Below are positions 9,504 through 18,790 of a stretch of 18,950 bases of DNA, in pieces. Position 1 is the first letter of the stretch. Each line of letters starts with the position of its first letter. Both the position numbers and the translations under genes were made by a program. Origin of the DNA: Terana coerulea (lineage: Eukaryota > Basidiomycota > Agaricomycetes > Polyporales > Phanerochaetaceae); NCBI GenBank assembly GCA_024811115.1, contig JAKOGH010000354.1, positions 1 to 18,950 on the forward strand. The letters run 5' to 3'. The notes beneath the pieces were generated by a model that did not search any database, was not told where the DNA came from, and worked only from the letters and a program-made list of their open reading frames with translations.

Positions 9504-10428
9504 GATGGTGGTTGGTGTGGAAGTGTGAGCTGGCAGCGTGTGCCCGACGCGACCGGCTAATTAGCGCAGGGGCCGTGGCGGGGCGCCGGAACAAAAGTGG
9601 TGTGCTTTGGCGATGGTTGGTACGTCGCGGCGTGGGGAAAGCGTAATAGCAGTATATATGCTGGTCTTGGAGGCAATATTGCTTCAATCACGAACTCATC
9701 GTTTGGTTTCATCCAGAGTGACGGGATGTCGAGTAGCCTGAAGTCGACTGGGATAAAAAGATTGCAGCGAGGTGTATTTACTCCGACGCTCACCTGGTCT
9801 TGGGGGATAAAGGCGTGCCATCTTCCTCTCAGAACAGCCCAAACCCGAGGCATCCTTTGAGGCTTCAATCTCTGGGCCGCCAGAGGCACTGTGTCAAGGG
9901 GCCTTGATCGTTCCCTTCGTCACAAGCATATCTGGTGGGATGTCCAGTTTCCCAAGAGCGAAAAGGTTGCATTGAAGTTTTACAGTATCGCAAGGTCAGA
10001 TTACGAGAGATGAGAGAGGACAAGAGATGAAGCTCTGAAGTCTGTCGGGAAAGGGACAAATGGGCGTCTATGCTAGATTGATGGATGACTGTATTTGCTT
10101 ACGTGCTTCGTTCTACCGTCCAGCAACGAAACTTACCGCACGCAGGAATGAGCACAAATAAGTGCTACCACCCAAGAGCCTGTACCCGGCAAAGGCATTT
10201 TTATGACACACTATTGTCACTTTGTTCATACCCACTGCAGACAAGAGAGAACATATCATGTCTATTACCGTAAGGATATGATTACTAGTACTGACTCGGA
10301 GCCATACACTGGCAGTATATACATGTCGAGTACCATAGGGATCTATATGTATTTGTCGTAAGGTTAGAGCAAGCGGAGATAGACAGGGGTGGGGATTGAA
10401 TATTTGATGCAGAGCGACAGGGAATATG
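9504..10428. other. upstream region of F and 3' flank of G
   Basis: From 9504 to about 10110 this is the upstream block shared with D and G, with a TATA-like site at 9653-9660. From about 10110 to 10428 it is the 3' flank of G. Small open frames on both strands show no motif and overlap conserved noncoding sequence. Confidence 0.55.
9653..9660 (-). promoter_or_regulatory. TATA-like box of F
   Basis: The minus strand reads CATATATA about 150 bp before the ATG, aligned with the corresponding sites upstream of D and E. Confidence 0.4.
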
Positions 10429-11514
10429 TTACCACTCCACGAGATCCGGTTTGGCAGGAAGTTGTCGTGGTACAAAGCGGAATACAAACCAACGACCGTG
10501 ATCATTGTTTTCCTCATATTTAAATCCAGTCCATCGCCTAGAACTACATTAGAAGCTGAGTCAGTCTCAGAGATGATCAATGGCTTACACAAGCTTGAAC
10601 CAATCGCTCAATCTCGTCACATAAGACATAACATCTTGGATCTTCCATGTCTTCGGGAAAATAGAATCCTGGTCGCCTTCAACGTGGATGAAAGCATCCC
10701 CGAGGCGGACAGACGAAAGATGGGCGTTCATGCTAAGGAGGTATATGTCAATCATTATTGTCAAATAATCTGATAGTGTAAACATACGTGCTGGCCACTG
10801 CTGCCTGCACATCATGTATAGTCACCCCTTCTGTGTTCATCGCTGAGTCGAACATAACATCATCTGAGATACCCAAGAAACTCATAGATTTGATAGCGGG
10901 GAAAGTCGCAAATGAACGCGCGACAATGGGATGGTCCGCCAGTGTGCCTTCAGAACGAACCTGGCTAATGTCTTCTTCGAGAGGGCGCAAATACGCGACG
11001 TGCTTTCCGTAGTCACAGCCTCGCAGCGCCTCAAAAGCGATGTATTTGAACGCGTCATTGAACGCGATGTCGCCAAAGTCTTGACAGGAGCCTACAACTT
11101 CCAAACGGTTGCATCCATTCCAAGAGACAGCTTGCACAGCCTTGACTTTATGCAGAAGAGACAGCAAGTTAATCGAGTAAGCTGCATGACTACAGTGTAC
11201 GACCACTCACCATTCGCTTCGAGCTTTGCCGTCCCACACCCCGGATGCTCGCACGCGCCAGCATGCTCCGCACACTCATACGCGATTGCCCTCCAAGAAT
11301 CCACCTCGTCGTCGCTGTGCTCCTCGACGAACCGGCCTAACCCATAGAGGCGACACAGGCAGTACCAGTAGTACTCCCCGTAGAACGCGCGGGCACGTTT
11401 CGAGACCTGGTGGAAACGCGCATTAAAGACCAGGTCGGTGTCGGGAAACTGGATTCGTATCATGTCGAGCAGTTCGTTGGGGAGTCGGTCAATGAGGTTT
11501 GCCGGACGCTCCAT
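10429..11514 (-). CDS. F-box-like family gene G, the intact copy
   Basis: Exons are 11514-11211, 11145-10788, 10732-10589 and 10537-10429, with introns of 65, 55 and 51 nt in phases 1, 2 and 2. They total 915 nt with one open frame of 304 residues. It starts MERPANLIDRLPNELL; the upstream ATG position used by F is changed here, so this start is favoured. The F-box-like segment spans roughly residues 8-45. CEHPGCG lies at the end of exon 1, DHPIVARSFATFPAIKSM in exon 2, FPKTW...LSDWFKLV in exon 3, and VRWTGFKYE and PRQLPAKPDLVEW in exon 4. No signal peptide or membrane segment is visible. It is the best reference for the family. A role as a substrate receptor of an SCF ubiquitin ligase is inferred from the N-terminus only; the rest matches no domain I know. 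Confidence 0.8.
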
Positions 11515-11889
11515 GTTCTTGTACGGTGGGTTGTCGTTCGCAGAGATCGTGGTTGGAGCTGGAGTGTAAACTGGCAGCGCGTAGCCGACGTGACCGGCTG
11601 AGTAGGGGCGGCGCGGGCGGGACGCCGAGTCAAAAGTGATGGCGTTCAGCAACAGCAGGCGACTGCAGGGCCAACGCTGGGTTGGGAAGAGAAATCGTTC
11701 GGAAGTATGAACCTACGCTCAGCGTACGCGCTTGCAGGAGTTGCAGGAGAGAACCGACAATGGCGATACGAGACGTGTGCCACGGATTGTAGAGGATTGG
11801 GCCATTAGAGCCCAAGATCTTGACGCAGAGCTTCACCGGATAGTATAAAGACATTGCCTTTTCCTCAGCCTAGGGCGAATTGAGGGCAT

Positions 11890-11920
11890 CCTCAGAGGCT
11901 TCAGTCGCTAAAGCCTGAGG
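11890..11920. repeat. inverted repeat in upstream block of G
   Basis: CCTCAG...CTGAGG arms with internal GCTT...AAGC pairing enclose a nine-base loop (CAGTCGCTA). The loop-side sequence CAGTCGCT also occurs upstream of E near 8058. Confidence 0.35.
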
Positions 11921-12848
11921 TTTTGGGCGTCGCTTCGAGGGTCTTCGGTCGGCGATTTGTTCATCACGAGCTTGTAAGGCCAGAAATCCATGTTTACGAA
12001 CGCAGTAAAAAGACTGACATTGACTGGGTTCGCATGGCGCAGCAAGCTCGGACTGGGACACGGAGTGGCAAGAGAGAGGACAAGGACCGTTGAAGCTTGA
12101 AGCTCATGAAAGCATCTTGGCGGGAACGGATGCAAGTGGGCGTCTGGACTAAATTGATGGGTGACTGTGTTTGCTGACGTCCTCGTGGTTTACCGCATGA
12201 CGGGCGCCAAGTGATTTTGCTCCTGCCACCACTCCCTCGTCGTCCATCAGTGCTGTAAAGCAGAGACGAATGGAAATTCTGATTTAAATCCTTCGAATAT
12301 CGTGCTTATGTCTTTCTGGCGACGGAAAAATCGGTTGGCACTCCACAACGGTGTGTCCCTATGCAACATCATTTTTGGGTATGTTTAACCGAAAATCAGG
12401 GTACTCGTCACAGGTACACCCATTCGTCATAAGACAACCGTCTCCCGCAACAGTGCAGAAGTCGGCAATGCACGCGCTGCGGGCGTGCACGGTCTTCGAT
12501 GCATCGATACAACATCGATATGAACTTCAGTTTAAAGTTGTCCCTCTCCTTGTTCAATACACGAACACAGAAGACGATCCGCCGTGGTTCTCGAGCGAGC
12601 TATTATGGTCTTGGCCGGCTTTGCTCTACCTCTAGAGCGCATCTGTACTCCGCCCCTCGTCATTCGAGGTCGGAATGGGATGATCTGTCGCGGATGTCGA
12701 AGTCACGATGGGCTCAGCGGCGCTTTGAAATTACCGCCTTCCCCAAAGCTCCACTTGCCGCCACCAGAGGCGGTCTCCAGCCAAGACCGTACACGTCCTC
12801 GATCCGGGCGAACTGCGGGCGGTGATATCATACCCCCATGTCGCCGCG

Positions 12849-12855
12849 TATAAAG
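12849..12855 (+). promoter_or_regulatory. TATA box of the lectin gene
   Basis: TATAAAG lies about 95 bp before the lectin ATG and is followed by a C/A-rich leader typical of well-expressed fungal genes. Confidence 0.55.
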
Positions 12856-12945
12856 AGCCTGGATCGCAACCTCCTGAGCCCCTAACAAACCACCCATCAC
12901 TCCTCTAAACCCTCTCACCCCTCTACACCAACCCAACACTTCGCA

Positions 12946-13594
12946 ATGGCCAACGTTGAAAGCGGCACCGTCTACAGGATAATCAACGCCAAGGCGGGCA
13001 ACGTCATCGATCTCTCCGGAACCGACGGCCACTCTGTCATCGGCTTCGACTGGCACGGCGGAGACAACCAGAAGGTATGCTCGTTGACCACGGCGCTACA
13101 CACCGTGTCCTCACCGTTATCTGCATATAGTGGCGCTTTGAGAAGCTGCACGACGGCCCTGGCTGGGTCATCCAGAACGTCGGTACCGGCAAGTTCTTGT
13201 CCGTGAACGAGGGCGCCAACGACGGCGTGCAAGTCTTCGGCAGCAGCGACCCTACTCAGTGGGAGATCCGGCAGGACGAGCAAGACGGATCCCTGGTCAG
13301 GTCGGTTTTCGATATGCTCCTCGTTCAAGGGCGTTGCTCACCCCATTTGTAGGCTCTTCCTCCTGAACACGAACTTTAACCTCGACTTGAGCGACCACGG
13401 CAACCCTGCTCCGGGCACTGTGAGTGTCTTCTTACGCCGATAGCACCCGTGTAAAATCTGACATCTCTGTAGCCCGTATCTATCTGGGGCCATTGGGAGG
13501 GTCGCAACCAGGCCTGGCGTCTTGAGCGCGGTAAGCAGGCGTAGTAAACACCATCTATCTGAACGTGCACCTAACGCACTCCTCTTCAGCTTAA
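12946..13594 (+). CDS. ricin-B-type (beta-trefoil) lectin
   Basis: There are five exons: 12946-13074, 13131-13300, 13353-13419, 13473-13530 and 13590-13594. Introns are 52-59 nt with donors gtatgc, gtcggt, gtgagt and gtaagc. The 429-nt reading frame gives 142 residues with no breaks. The last coding exon is only five bases and adds Ala and the stop. Three Q-x-W or QW signatures mark the trefoil repeats: NQKW at 41-44, TQW at 85-87 and NQAW at 134-137. VIDLSG at 20-25 and LDLSDHG at 110-116 are the Asp-bearing sugar-site strands. D22 with H37 and N41 could form a carbohydrate site, by analogy with mushroom ricin-B lectins. There is no signal peptide, consistent with the usual cytosolic storage of such lectins in fruiting bodies, where they act in defence against grazers. 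Single domain, normal length. Sugar specificity cannot be read from sequence. Confidence 0.88.
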
Positions 13595-13632
13595 ACGCCA
13601 CGACTCCGCATCAGCCGAACTGTGTGAAAGAG

Positions 13633-13638
13633 AATAAA
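13633..13638 (+). terminator. polyadenylation signal of the lectin gene
   Basis: AATAAA lies about 40 bp after the lectin stop codon, the expected place for a 3'-end processing signal. Confidence 0.5.
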
Positions 13639-14710
13639 CACAATTTGTACCATACCACGAACTGCAACAATGTAAAACATCAGTCTCGCCCATGCATGAG
13701 TTCCACACGAGTTTGGCTGTCTCCAGATGAGGCCTCGTATAGTCAAGCTTTAGCCCATCACGTTATTGTTTCATACAATCCTCAGGCTAATTCCATGCAT
13801 GGCCATATGTGGGCGTATCTCCCAAGCGCTTGTAACAGTACATGCGCCGCTTCTTAGATCGCACAACAGAGCAGCTATGACATCATGAGAGCGACTCCTT
13901 TGTGGCGTTGACGCGCTGATGCGCTTCCCCCTTGGGGCGCTTGTATCGAGCCGTCGCTTGCCTCTTACTACCATGTCTTCGCCCAACGGTGCCTGCATTC
14001 GGTTGGCACCTGCTATTAATGTTTGGACATATGGACCACAACTATCGCAACTAATCCCTCATGCGACATCTCCCTGTGCGTTCTGCTACGTATCTGCTGC
14101 AGCGCCGCTGAACTTCGCGCACAACTTGAACATGTCGAGCGATTCGTTAGTAGTTCCTGCATGTTGTGGCCTGCATTTTTCTCTGAGCTCATTTCAGATT
14201 GTGCAGCTTTTCCTACGCTCCTCTTCATGAACAAACAAAACGGCATCGCATTACAAGTGCGGCGGCACTTAACCTTCCGTGGCAGTGCGTCTTCCAGGGT
14301 GGCCCCTTGATCGTCAGTATACAAAACCAGAAGCCTGCATCCGATCTCATAATTCCCGGGAGAAAAGATTTTTATCACTCTATAGCCTTGATCGTTCTGT
14401 CGCAAGAAAGCTGCACAGGGGCGGATGTACTGGATCGGGTCGATCAACGATCGCCAGGAGACTCTCCTGAAGATCGGACTCCTGAACGCCACAAAGAGAG
14501 ACCCACCGTGTTCTTGTGCCCACACCCGTTTCTGGAAGACTCAGGTACACCCTTAGAAGATTCAGTGCGCTTCGTACGGATAGGTATTGGTTGGGTATTA
14601 GCTAGGAGAGGGCGATTATTTGAAACGCTGGCTCCTGAGCAGTTAGGAGGGTACTCCTGCTCTGTAGCCCCTGATGTTTTCGAATGATGCGAGGGCGGGC
14701 CCTGGAAGGA

Positions 14711-14718
14711 TATAAAAG
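14711..14718 (+). promoter_or_regulatory. TATA box of the glycine-rich gene
   Basis: TATAAAAG lies about 110 bp before the ATG, followed by a C-rich leader (cacccaaccaccacaccaac type). Confidence 0.6.
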
Positions 14719-14819
14719 CCCGGTGAGTTCTGCGCTCAATTCTCAAGCCAGTCTCACCTTCGAGCCTTCGCTTACAGTCGCACCCAACCACCACACCAAC
14801 CCACCGCTTCATATCCACC

Positions 14820-15508
14820 ATGCGTTCTTCATTTTTCGCCTTCGCCCTCCTTGCCGCTGTCGCAAACTCCGCTGTCGCCGCCCCGACGAGCTTCATCCCC
14901 ATATTCAGCTCCGGCACCGGGGGTAGCGGCGGCAGCGCGTCCACCGGCAGCTCGGGCAGCGTCAACGGCGGATACGTGGCCAACAGCGGCTTGAACATCG
15001 TCAATATCGGTACCTGTGCGTATTCTCCACATCATGCTCATCTGGACATTTTTTCTGACCTTGTTGTAGCCAAGGGAGGCAGTGGTGGCGCCTCTGGCAC
15101 GGGCAGCGCAGCCGGCGGCGACGGTGGCTACGGCAGCCTCTTCGGCGTTGGCACTGGAGGGAGCGGCGGCAGCGCGAGCACCGGCAACTCGGGGAGTGCC
15201 AACGGCGGCTCCATCACCAACTCGGGCTCTGGCATCTTCAACGTCGGCTTCGGCACGTCGAGCAAGGGCGGGAGCGGCGGGCTCACGCTCAGCGGAAGCG
15301 CGGCTGGCGGCGACGGCGGCAGCGCGGGGCTCCTCGGAGGGAGCGGCGGCAGCGGTGGGAATGCGAAGACGGGGAGCGCTGGGAGCGCGGATGGCGGCTC
15401 GGTGACGAACGCGGGCTACGGGATTGTGAACCTGGGGGCAGCTCGGGTGGTAACGGCGGTATCACACTGTCGGGCAGCGCGATGGGTGGCCAGGGCGGCC
15501 GGGCATGA
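14820..15508 (+). CDS. secreted glycine/serine-rich repeat protein, one frame break
   Basis: It begins MRSSFFAFALLAAVANSAVA, a clear signal peptide with cleavage expected before APTSF. Exon 1 is 14820-15015 and exon 2 starts at 15070; the 54-nt intron (donor gtgcgt, acceptor tgtag) keeps the frame either way. The mature protein is three tandem repeats of about 60 residues. Each has a GGSGGSA-TG-SGS-NGG start, a SG-NIVN-G centre and a GGSGG-SGSAAGGDGG end. The third repeat changes frame in a run of five G at 15434-15438. One more G would continue SSGGNGGITLSGSAMGGQGG to a TGA at 15506-15508, for 211 residues. As written, the frame instead runs on to 15812 with an unrelated tail. No catalytic motif. 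A structural or cell-surface role is a guess. Confidence 0.72.
14914..15500 (+). repeat. three coding tandem repeats, about 60 residues each
   Basis: Repeat starts are near 14914, 15148 and 15337, each beginning with a GG-rich SGGSGG core. The first and second keep close DNA similarity (ggcagcgcg...accggcaactcggg type). The first is interrupted by the intron. Confidence 0.6.
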
Positions 15509-15867
15509 ATGCGCAGGTGCATCCTCCCAGTTCTACTATTTTTATGGGACTTTGGGTCTTATGATGTATCTTGGATTTCTATTGGGCTTTTGGCGAATTC
15601 AATACCTTTATCTGTCCGTGTTCAAGATAGCTGGCCCGTTGAAAAGACCGTCCGACTCGGACGTAACATTTGCTGTGCAGATCGACGCCATACGGACGGA
15701 TGGAAGGCTCACATCGCAGCACGACCAAAGGAGTCAACAAGTGAACCTGATCAATGAAACATTTGTATACACTTGTTCAAACCGATGTAGTCCTTCACAG
15801 CCAGATTTCTGACACAACCATTCCTGCAACCGCTTGGCCCACCCTCACGATGGGCTACTTGAAATCG
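15509..15867. other. convergent 3' flanks of the glycine-rich gene and K
   Basis: No gene is supported between the two facing 3' ends. Read-through open frames here come from the frame break in the glycine-rich gene. Confidence 0.5.
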
Positions 15868-17056
15868 CTAGTACGGTCCGGTGTCATGGTGCCGATACGG
15901 GTGGAGCCCGTGGACTGGCCCAGCTACATCCGCACCCTGGACCTCGGGATTGCGACGACGGAAACGCAAGACGTATACGTCGATACCGGCCGCGTCGCTC
16001 AGATCCGCGTCGATTTGTATACCATCCCAGTCGCTGGATTGTGTTAATGGTCGTCACCAGGAAAAGTAAGAGGCGGCGTACAATTCTTTCGTCCAGTCGC
16101 GCAGCGTGTGGACTTTGCGACGCAAGCGCTGCTTGAACGAATTCATTCCTTGCATCTCTTGATCTTGATAAGGTCGCTCCTCAGGCCAAGTCAAAGACAT
16201 CCAGAGACGTTCAAAGAGTTCATCATCAACCACTCTGTCCAGTCTGTAGTATCCAAGCATCGTTAATGAGTGTGGTTCAAGGCTAGAATGTGAGAAGTGC
16301 AACATACCTCGGCGCTAGCGTCTTCAAAAAAATCTCAGTGGTTACACCTGCGCTATTCAGCGCCAGCCCCCAGTTCTCGTGGTCGTCTACTAGAGCAACT
16401 TCATAACGAACTTGGTCCATGGGTGGAAACACCGCGAAGCTCCTGAGAACAATCGGGTGGGGATTGATCGTCCAGTTCGTGGCATTCCCTGGGCGCGCCA
16501 TACCCTCTGCGTCCTTGAGACAAGGGATGTCCCAGACGCCACCAAGAACAGCGCGAGCTTGAGAGAATTCGATAAATTTGAAGAGGGAGTTGGGCTTAAC
16601 CACCTCGACACGGTCATCGCCGTCGCCGTCATAACACGTGAGAGGGAAATCCCACTCTGGCATTTGCTCTTTCAGCTCCAGCATATCCTTAACTGTAGCA
16701 TACCACAATATCAGACCTGCGGTAGATTCCGTGGTGCAGGGAGGAAGACTCACGATTCTCCGCAAGACGCGCTCTGCCGCAGGCGGGGTGCTCGCAGACC
16801 CACGCATGAGCCGCACACTGCTGCGCCACCTTTCTCCAGTCCACCCGCCGCTCGCGCTCGCCTTGAGGCAGCCAAGCCCGTGGGCCCGGCATTGTTCCCG
16901 CCAGAAATTCGGAATAGCATCATAGAGTGCCGCCGCACGAGCGCATTGTTGATCGAAGTGGACATGAGAGAGCAGATCGTATGGGTCAATGTTCCTTTGG
17001 ATCATCCGGAGCAGCTCGGTAGGAAGCCGGTCCATCAAGTTACCGGGTCGCATCAT
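15868..17056 (-). CDS. F-box-like family gene K, frame break in exon 1
   Basis: Exons by family alignment are 17056-16754, 16692-16308, 16243-16082 and 16033-15868, with introns of 61, 64 and 48 nt. It starts MMRPGNLMDRLPTELLRMIQ. An in-frame ATG at 17188 would add 44 residues but lies outside family homology. After GLGCLKAS the family sequence (VDWRKVAQQCAAHAWVC, then EHPACGRARLAEN) moves to another frame, a one-base deletion near 16855-16872; restoring it gives 338 residues. If the 61-nt first intron is retained, the original frame resumes in exon 2 and yields 358 residues, with an unrelated segment replacing the HPACG region. Exon 2 has NPHPIVLRSFAVFPPM, exon 3 a basic KQRLRRKVHTLRDW end, and exon 4 starts FDWDG with a longer, different tail. 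It belongs with B and L. Confidence 0.62.
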
Positions 17057-17413
17057 GGCTCCTGGGACGGCAGAGAAAGGGGAGTGGCCTGAGAACGAGG
17101 AATGCGGAGACAACAGAGAAATGAGAGTGGCGCGCAGACAATGCTTCGAAAAGCCAGGAAGCCACTCGAAAGATATAGAAAATTCCATTTCACGTGCGCA
17201 TGCAACGAGTACAAGACATCAAATTTCAAAGTTACAAGGCGGTTTCCAGGCGCTAGTTTCGAGGAAACAACGCATGAAGCGCAGAACGACGAAGCCACTA
17301 ACAAGAATCTACGCACCGCTTTCAGCTGCGAACTGAGACGCTCAGAGACCATTGCATTGCGCTTTGTTGTAGTCGCGGATGCTGTCTTGGCCGGGGTCCG
17401 TCAGTGTCTCCGG
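17057..17413. other. upstream region of K and 3' flank of L
   Basis: This short gap must contain the promoter of K. A weak AT-rich stretch (gatatag) lies near 17170, but no clear TATA box. The + strand open frame crossing it is antisense to L and not supported. Confidence 0.45.
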
Positions 17414-18502
17414 TCAGTCGCTGTAGTAAGTGAGCCCGAAAACATCAGCGGCATTGTCGGGCAGCTCCTGGGCAGCGAAAGAAAGGCTGAACACCCGTTG
17501 ATTATTGGGCATGTGCTCCAAACCTGTCCACCGCCTGAGAAACATTCAGTCAGAGCTGCCAGAAATGCGAGCGAGGATTGGAAGAGAGACATACACAATT
17601 TGAAACCAGTCTCTCTGTTTTTGTACCGAGGAGACGACTTTCATCGGATTCCAACTTTTGGAAATATGGCTTCGGCATCATCCACGAGCTCCATATACTG
17701 CAGTAAATCATACGTAGAGATATCTTCGCAAAGACTATCTACGGTGAGCTCGAGTTGAAGCAGGTGAGATGGAGAAGCCACGCACAAGGGGATAAGGGTC
17801 TCGGTCACGGCGCGAACTGTTGCGCCGAGGTTATTGTGTACAGCATCAAGGGCGATGACTCCGAACAGCATCACAGATAGAGGAGGGAAAGTGGCGAAGC
17901 TCTGCAGTGCAATAGGATGATAGTCCAGTGCGTCCAGCGTAGGAAATGGAACAATGTCGCTGGGAAGTTGGTCCGGTCGGCGAAGGTACGGTATGTCGCT
18001 GTCGTCGTCAACGTTAAGAAAGAAGCCGATGTGGCGAAAAATCGAGTTTTTCCGGAAAGGACCTTCATTGGGGCCTTCAACTATTGGCACTGTTTGAAAG
18101 TTCGCCCAAGAACTCCAGTCCTCTTGCGCTCTCTGCATCATACTGGCTGGTACCCAAGTCAGCTATAAGTCATTGAAGCAGCATCGTGAAGTTCTGCTCA
18201 CCATTCTCTTCAAGCCTCACTCTTCCACACGCAGGATGCCTGCACACCCACGCGTGCCTCGCGCACTCCAACGCAGTCCTTTTCCAATCAGTCGCGTCCA
18301 GCCCCGCCGTGAGGCAGCCGAGCCCCTGAGCGCGACACATCATCATCCAACACACGTCGGGTATCCCTTCGTAGCAGGCGGCGGTACGGCTGCAGAGCGC
18401 GTAGTAGCACGCGTTTCCGAGTAAGTCGCAAGGGTCGAAGGCGTCCTTAATCATCGCAAGTAGTTCGTTCGGGAGGTCGAGCAGTGTCTTCACGTTCGCC
18501 AT
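17414..18502 (-). CDS. F-box-like family gene L, frameshift in exon 3
   Basis: Exons are 18502-18202, 18146-17786, 17734-17595 and 17534-17414, with introns of 55, 51 and 60 nt in phases 1, 2 and 2. It starts MANVKTLLDLPNELLAMIKD. Exon 1 holds CRAQGLGCL and CRHPACGRVRLEENG. Exon 2 has YHPIALQSFATFPPL. In exon 3 the FPK codons have only two C before AAAA (17656-17661), one fewer than E. Translation as written becomes FPKVGIR and stops at 17641-17643, for 251 residues. One more base restores KSWNPM...QRDWFQIV and exon 4 (VRWTGLEH...QELPDNAADVFG), for 307 residues. It lies just upstream of K in the same direction and is its nearest relative here with B. Confidence 0.66.
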
Positions 18503-18790
18503 GGTTTGGTGCAGGAGTGTCAGATGCAACTGCGTTGAAAGTAACGTCCGGACTTGAGCTTTCGTGAGATGAAAATGGGTGGAAGGGATGTGGTGGTAAG
18601 CGGTAAGACATGACGGGCGCTCTCATAGGCTCTAGGACAGCCTCTTAAATAGTCGGAAGGGATGCTCTCGTTCCTTTGTATATAGAGGCTGTCACCAAGG
18701 TGGGGGTCTTCTGAGGAGTGTCCCGGACTTCGAACCGGCTTCTCGGCAAGAAACAGCTTGGACCTCAAGCGCGCTGCGCTGACGACGTCA
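18503..18790. other. upstream region of L
   Basis: It contains the leader of L and a TATA-like site. No independent gene is supported between the L start and the possible exon beginning at 18791. Confidence 0.45.
18642..18652 (-). promoter_or_regulatory. TATA-like box of L
   Basis: The minus strand reads CTATTTAAGAG about 140-150 bp before the ATG, the same spacing as in the D-F promoters. Confidence 0.4.

Larger units (their letters stand above)
4602..12190 (-). repeat. tandem array of four F-box-like gene units (D-G)
   Basis: Four minus-strand units each contain a four-exon gene plus about 600 bp of upstream sequence. Gene 3' ends fall at 4602, 6604, 8378 and 10429, giving spacings of roughly 2.0, 1.8 and 2.05 kb. 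The upstream end of three units is marked by the same track at 6266-6291, 10078-10103 and 12154-12179 (TTGATGG.TGACTGT.TTTGCT.ACG type). E's upstream region is the most diverged. Direct tandem duplication by unequal crossing-over explains the layout. Confidence 0.75.
11515..12945. other. upstream region of G, then promoter region of the lectin gene
   Basis: From 11515 to about 12190 this is the upstream block shared with D and F. From 12190 to 12945 it is single-copy sequence leading to the lectin gene, with a TATA box and a C/A-rich leader. The two genes are divergently transcribed. Open frames here (for example 12703-13056 on the minus strand) are shadows or motif-free. Confidence 0.55.
13595..14819. 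other. region between the lectin and the glycine-rich gene
   Basis: It holds the lectin 3' flank and, at its right end, the promoter of the glycine-rich gene. Open frames of 100-170 codons overlap on both strands around 13919-14687, but none has a motif, splice-supported extension or relative in the window. An unrecognised gene here cannot be excluded. Confidence 0.45.

Noticed and set aside
4602..12190. Transposon or CRISPR-like origin of the repeat array
   Set aside because: The units are whole genes with introns and promoters. There are no terminal inverted repeats, transposase, reverse transcriptase or short regular spacers.
14016..14525. 169-codon minus-strand open frame, with overlapping + strand frames
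   Set aside because: Overlapping open frames on both strands without motifs or splice signals give no basis for choosing a gene.
15509..15812. C-terminal extension of the glycine-rich protein to 15812
   Set aside because: The tail is unrelated in composition and arises from the frame change in the G run; the repeat pattern continues in the other frame to a stop at 15506-15508.
16412..17092. 226-codon + strand open frame across gene K
   Set aside because: It is antisense to K exons 1 and 2, which have clear family homology.
17102..17758. 218-codon + strand open frame
   Set aside because: It overlaps L exons 3 and 4 in antisense and shows no recognisable motif.
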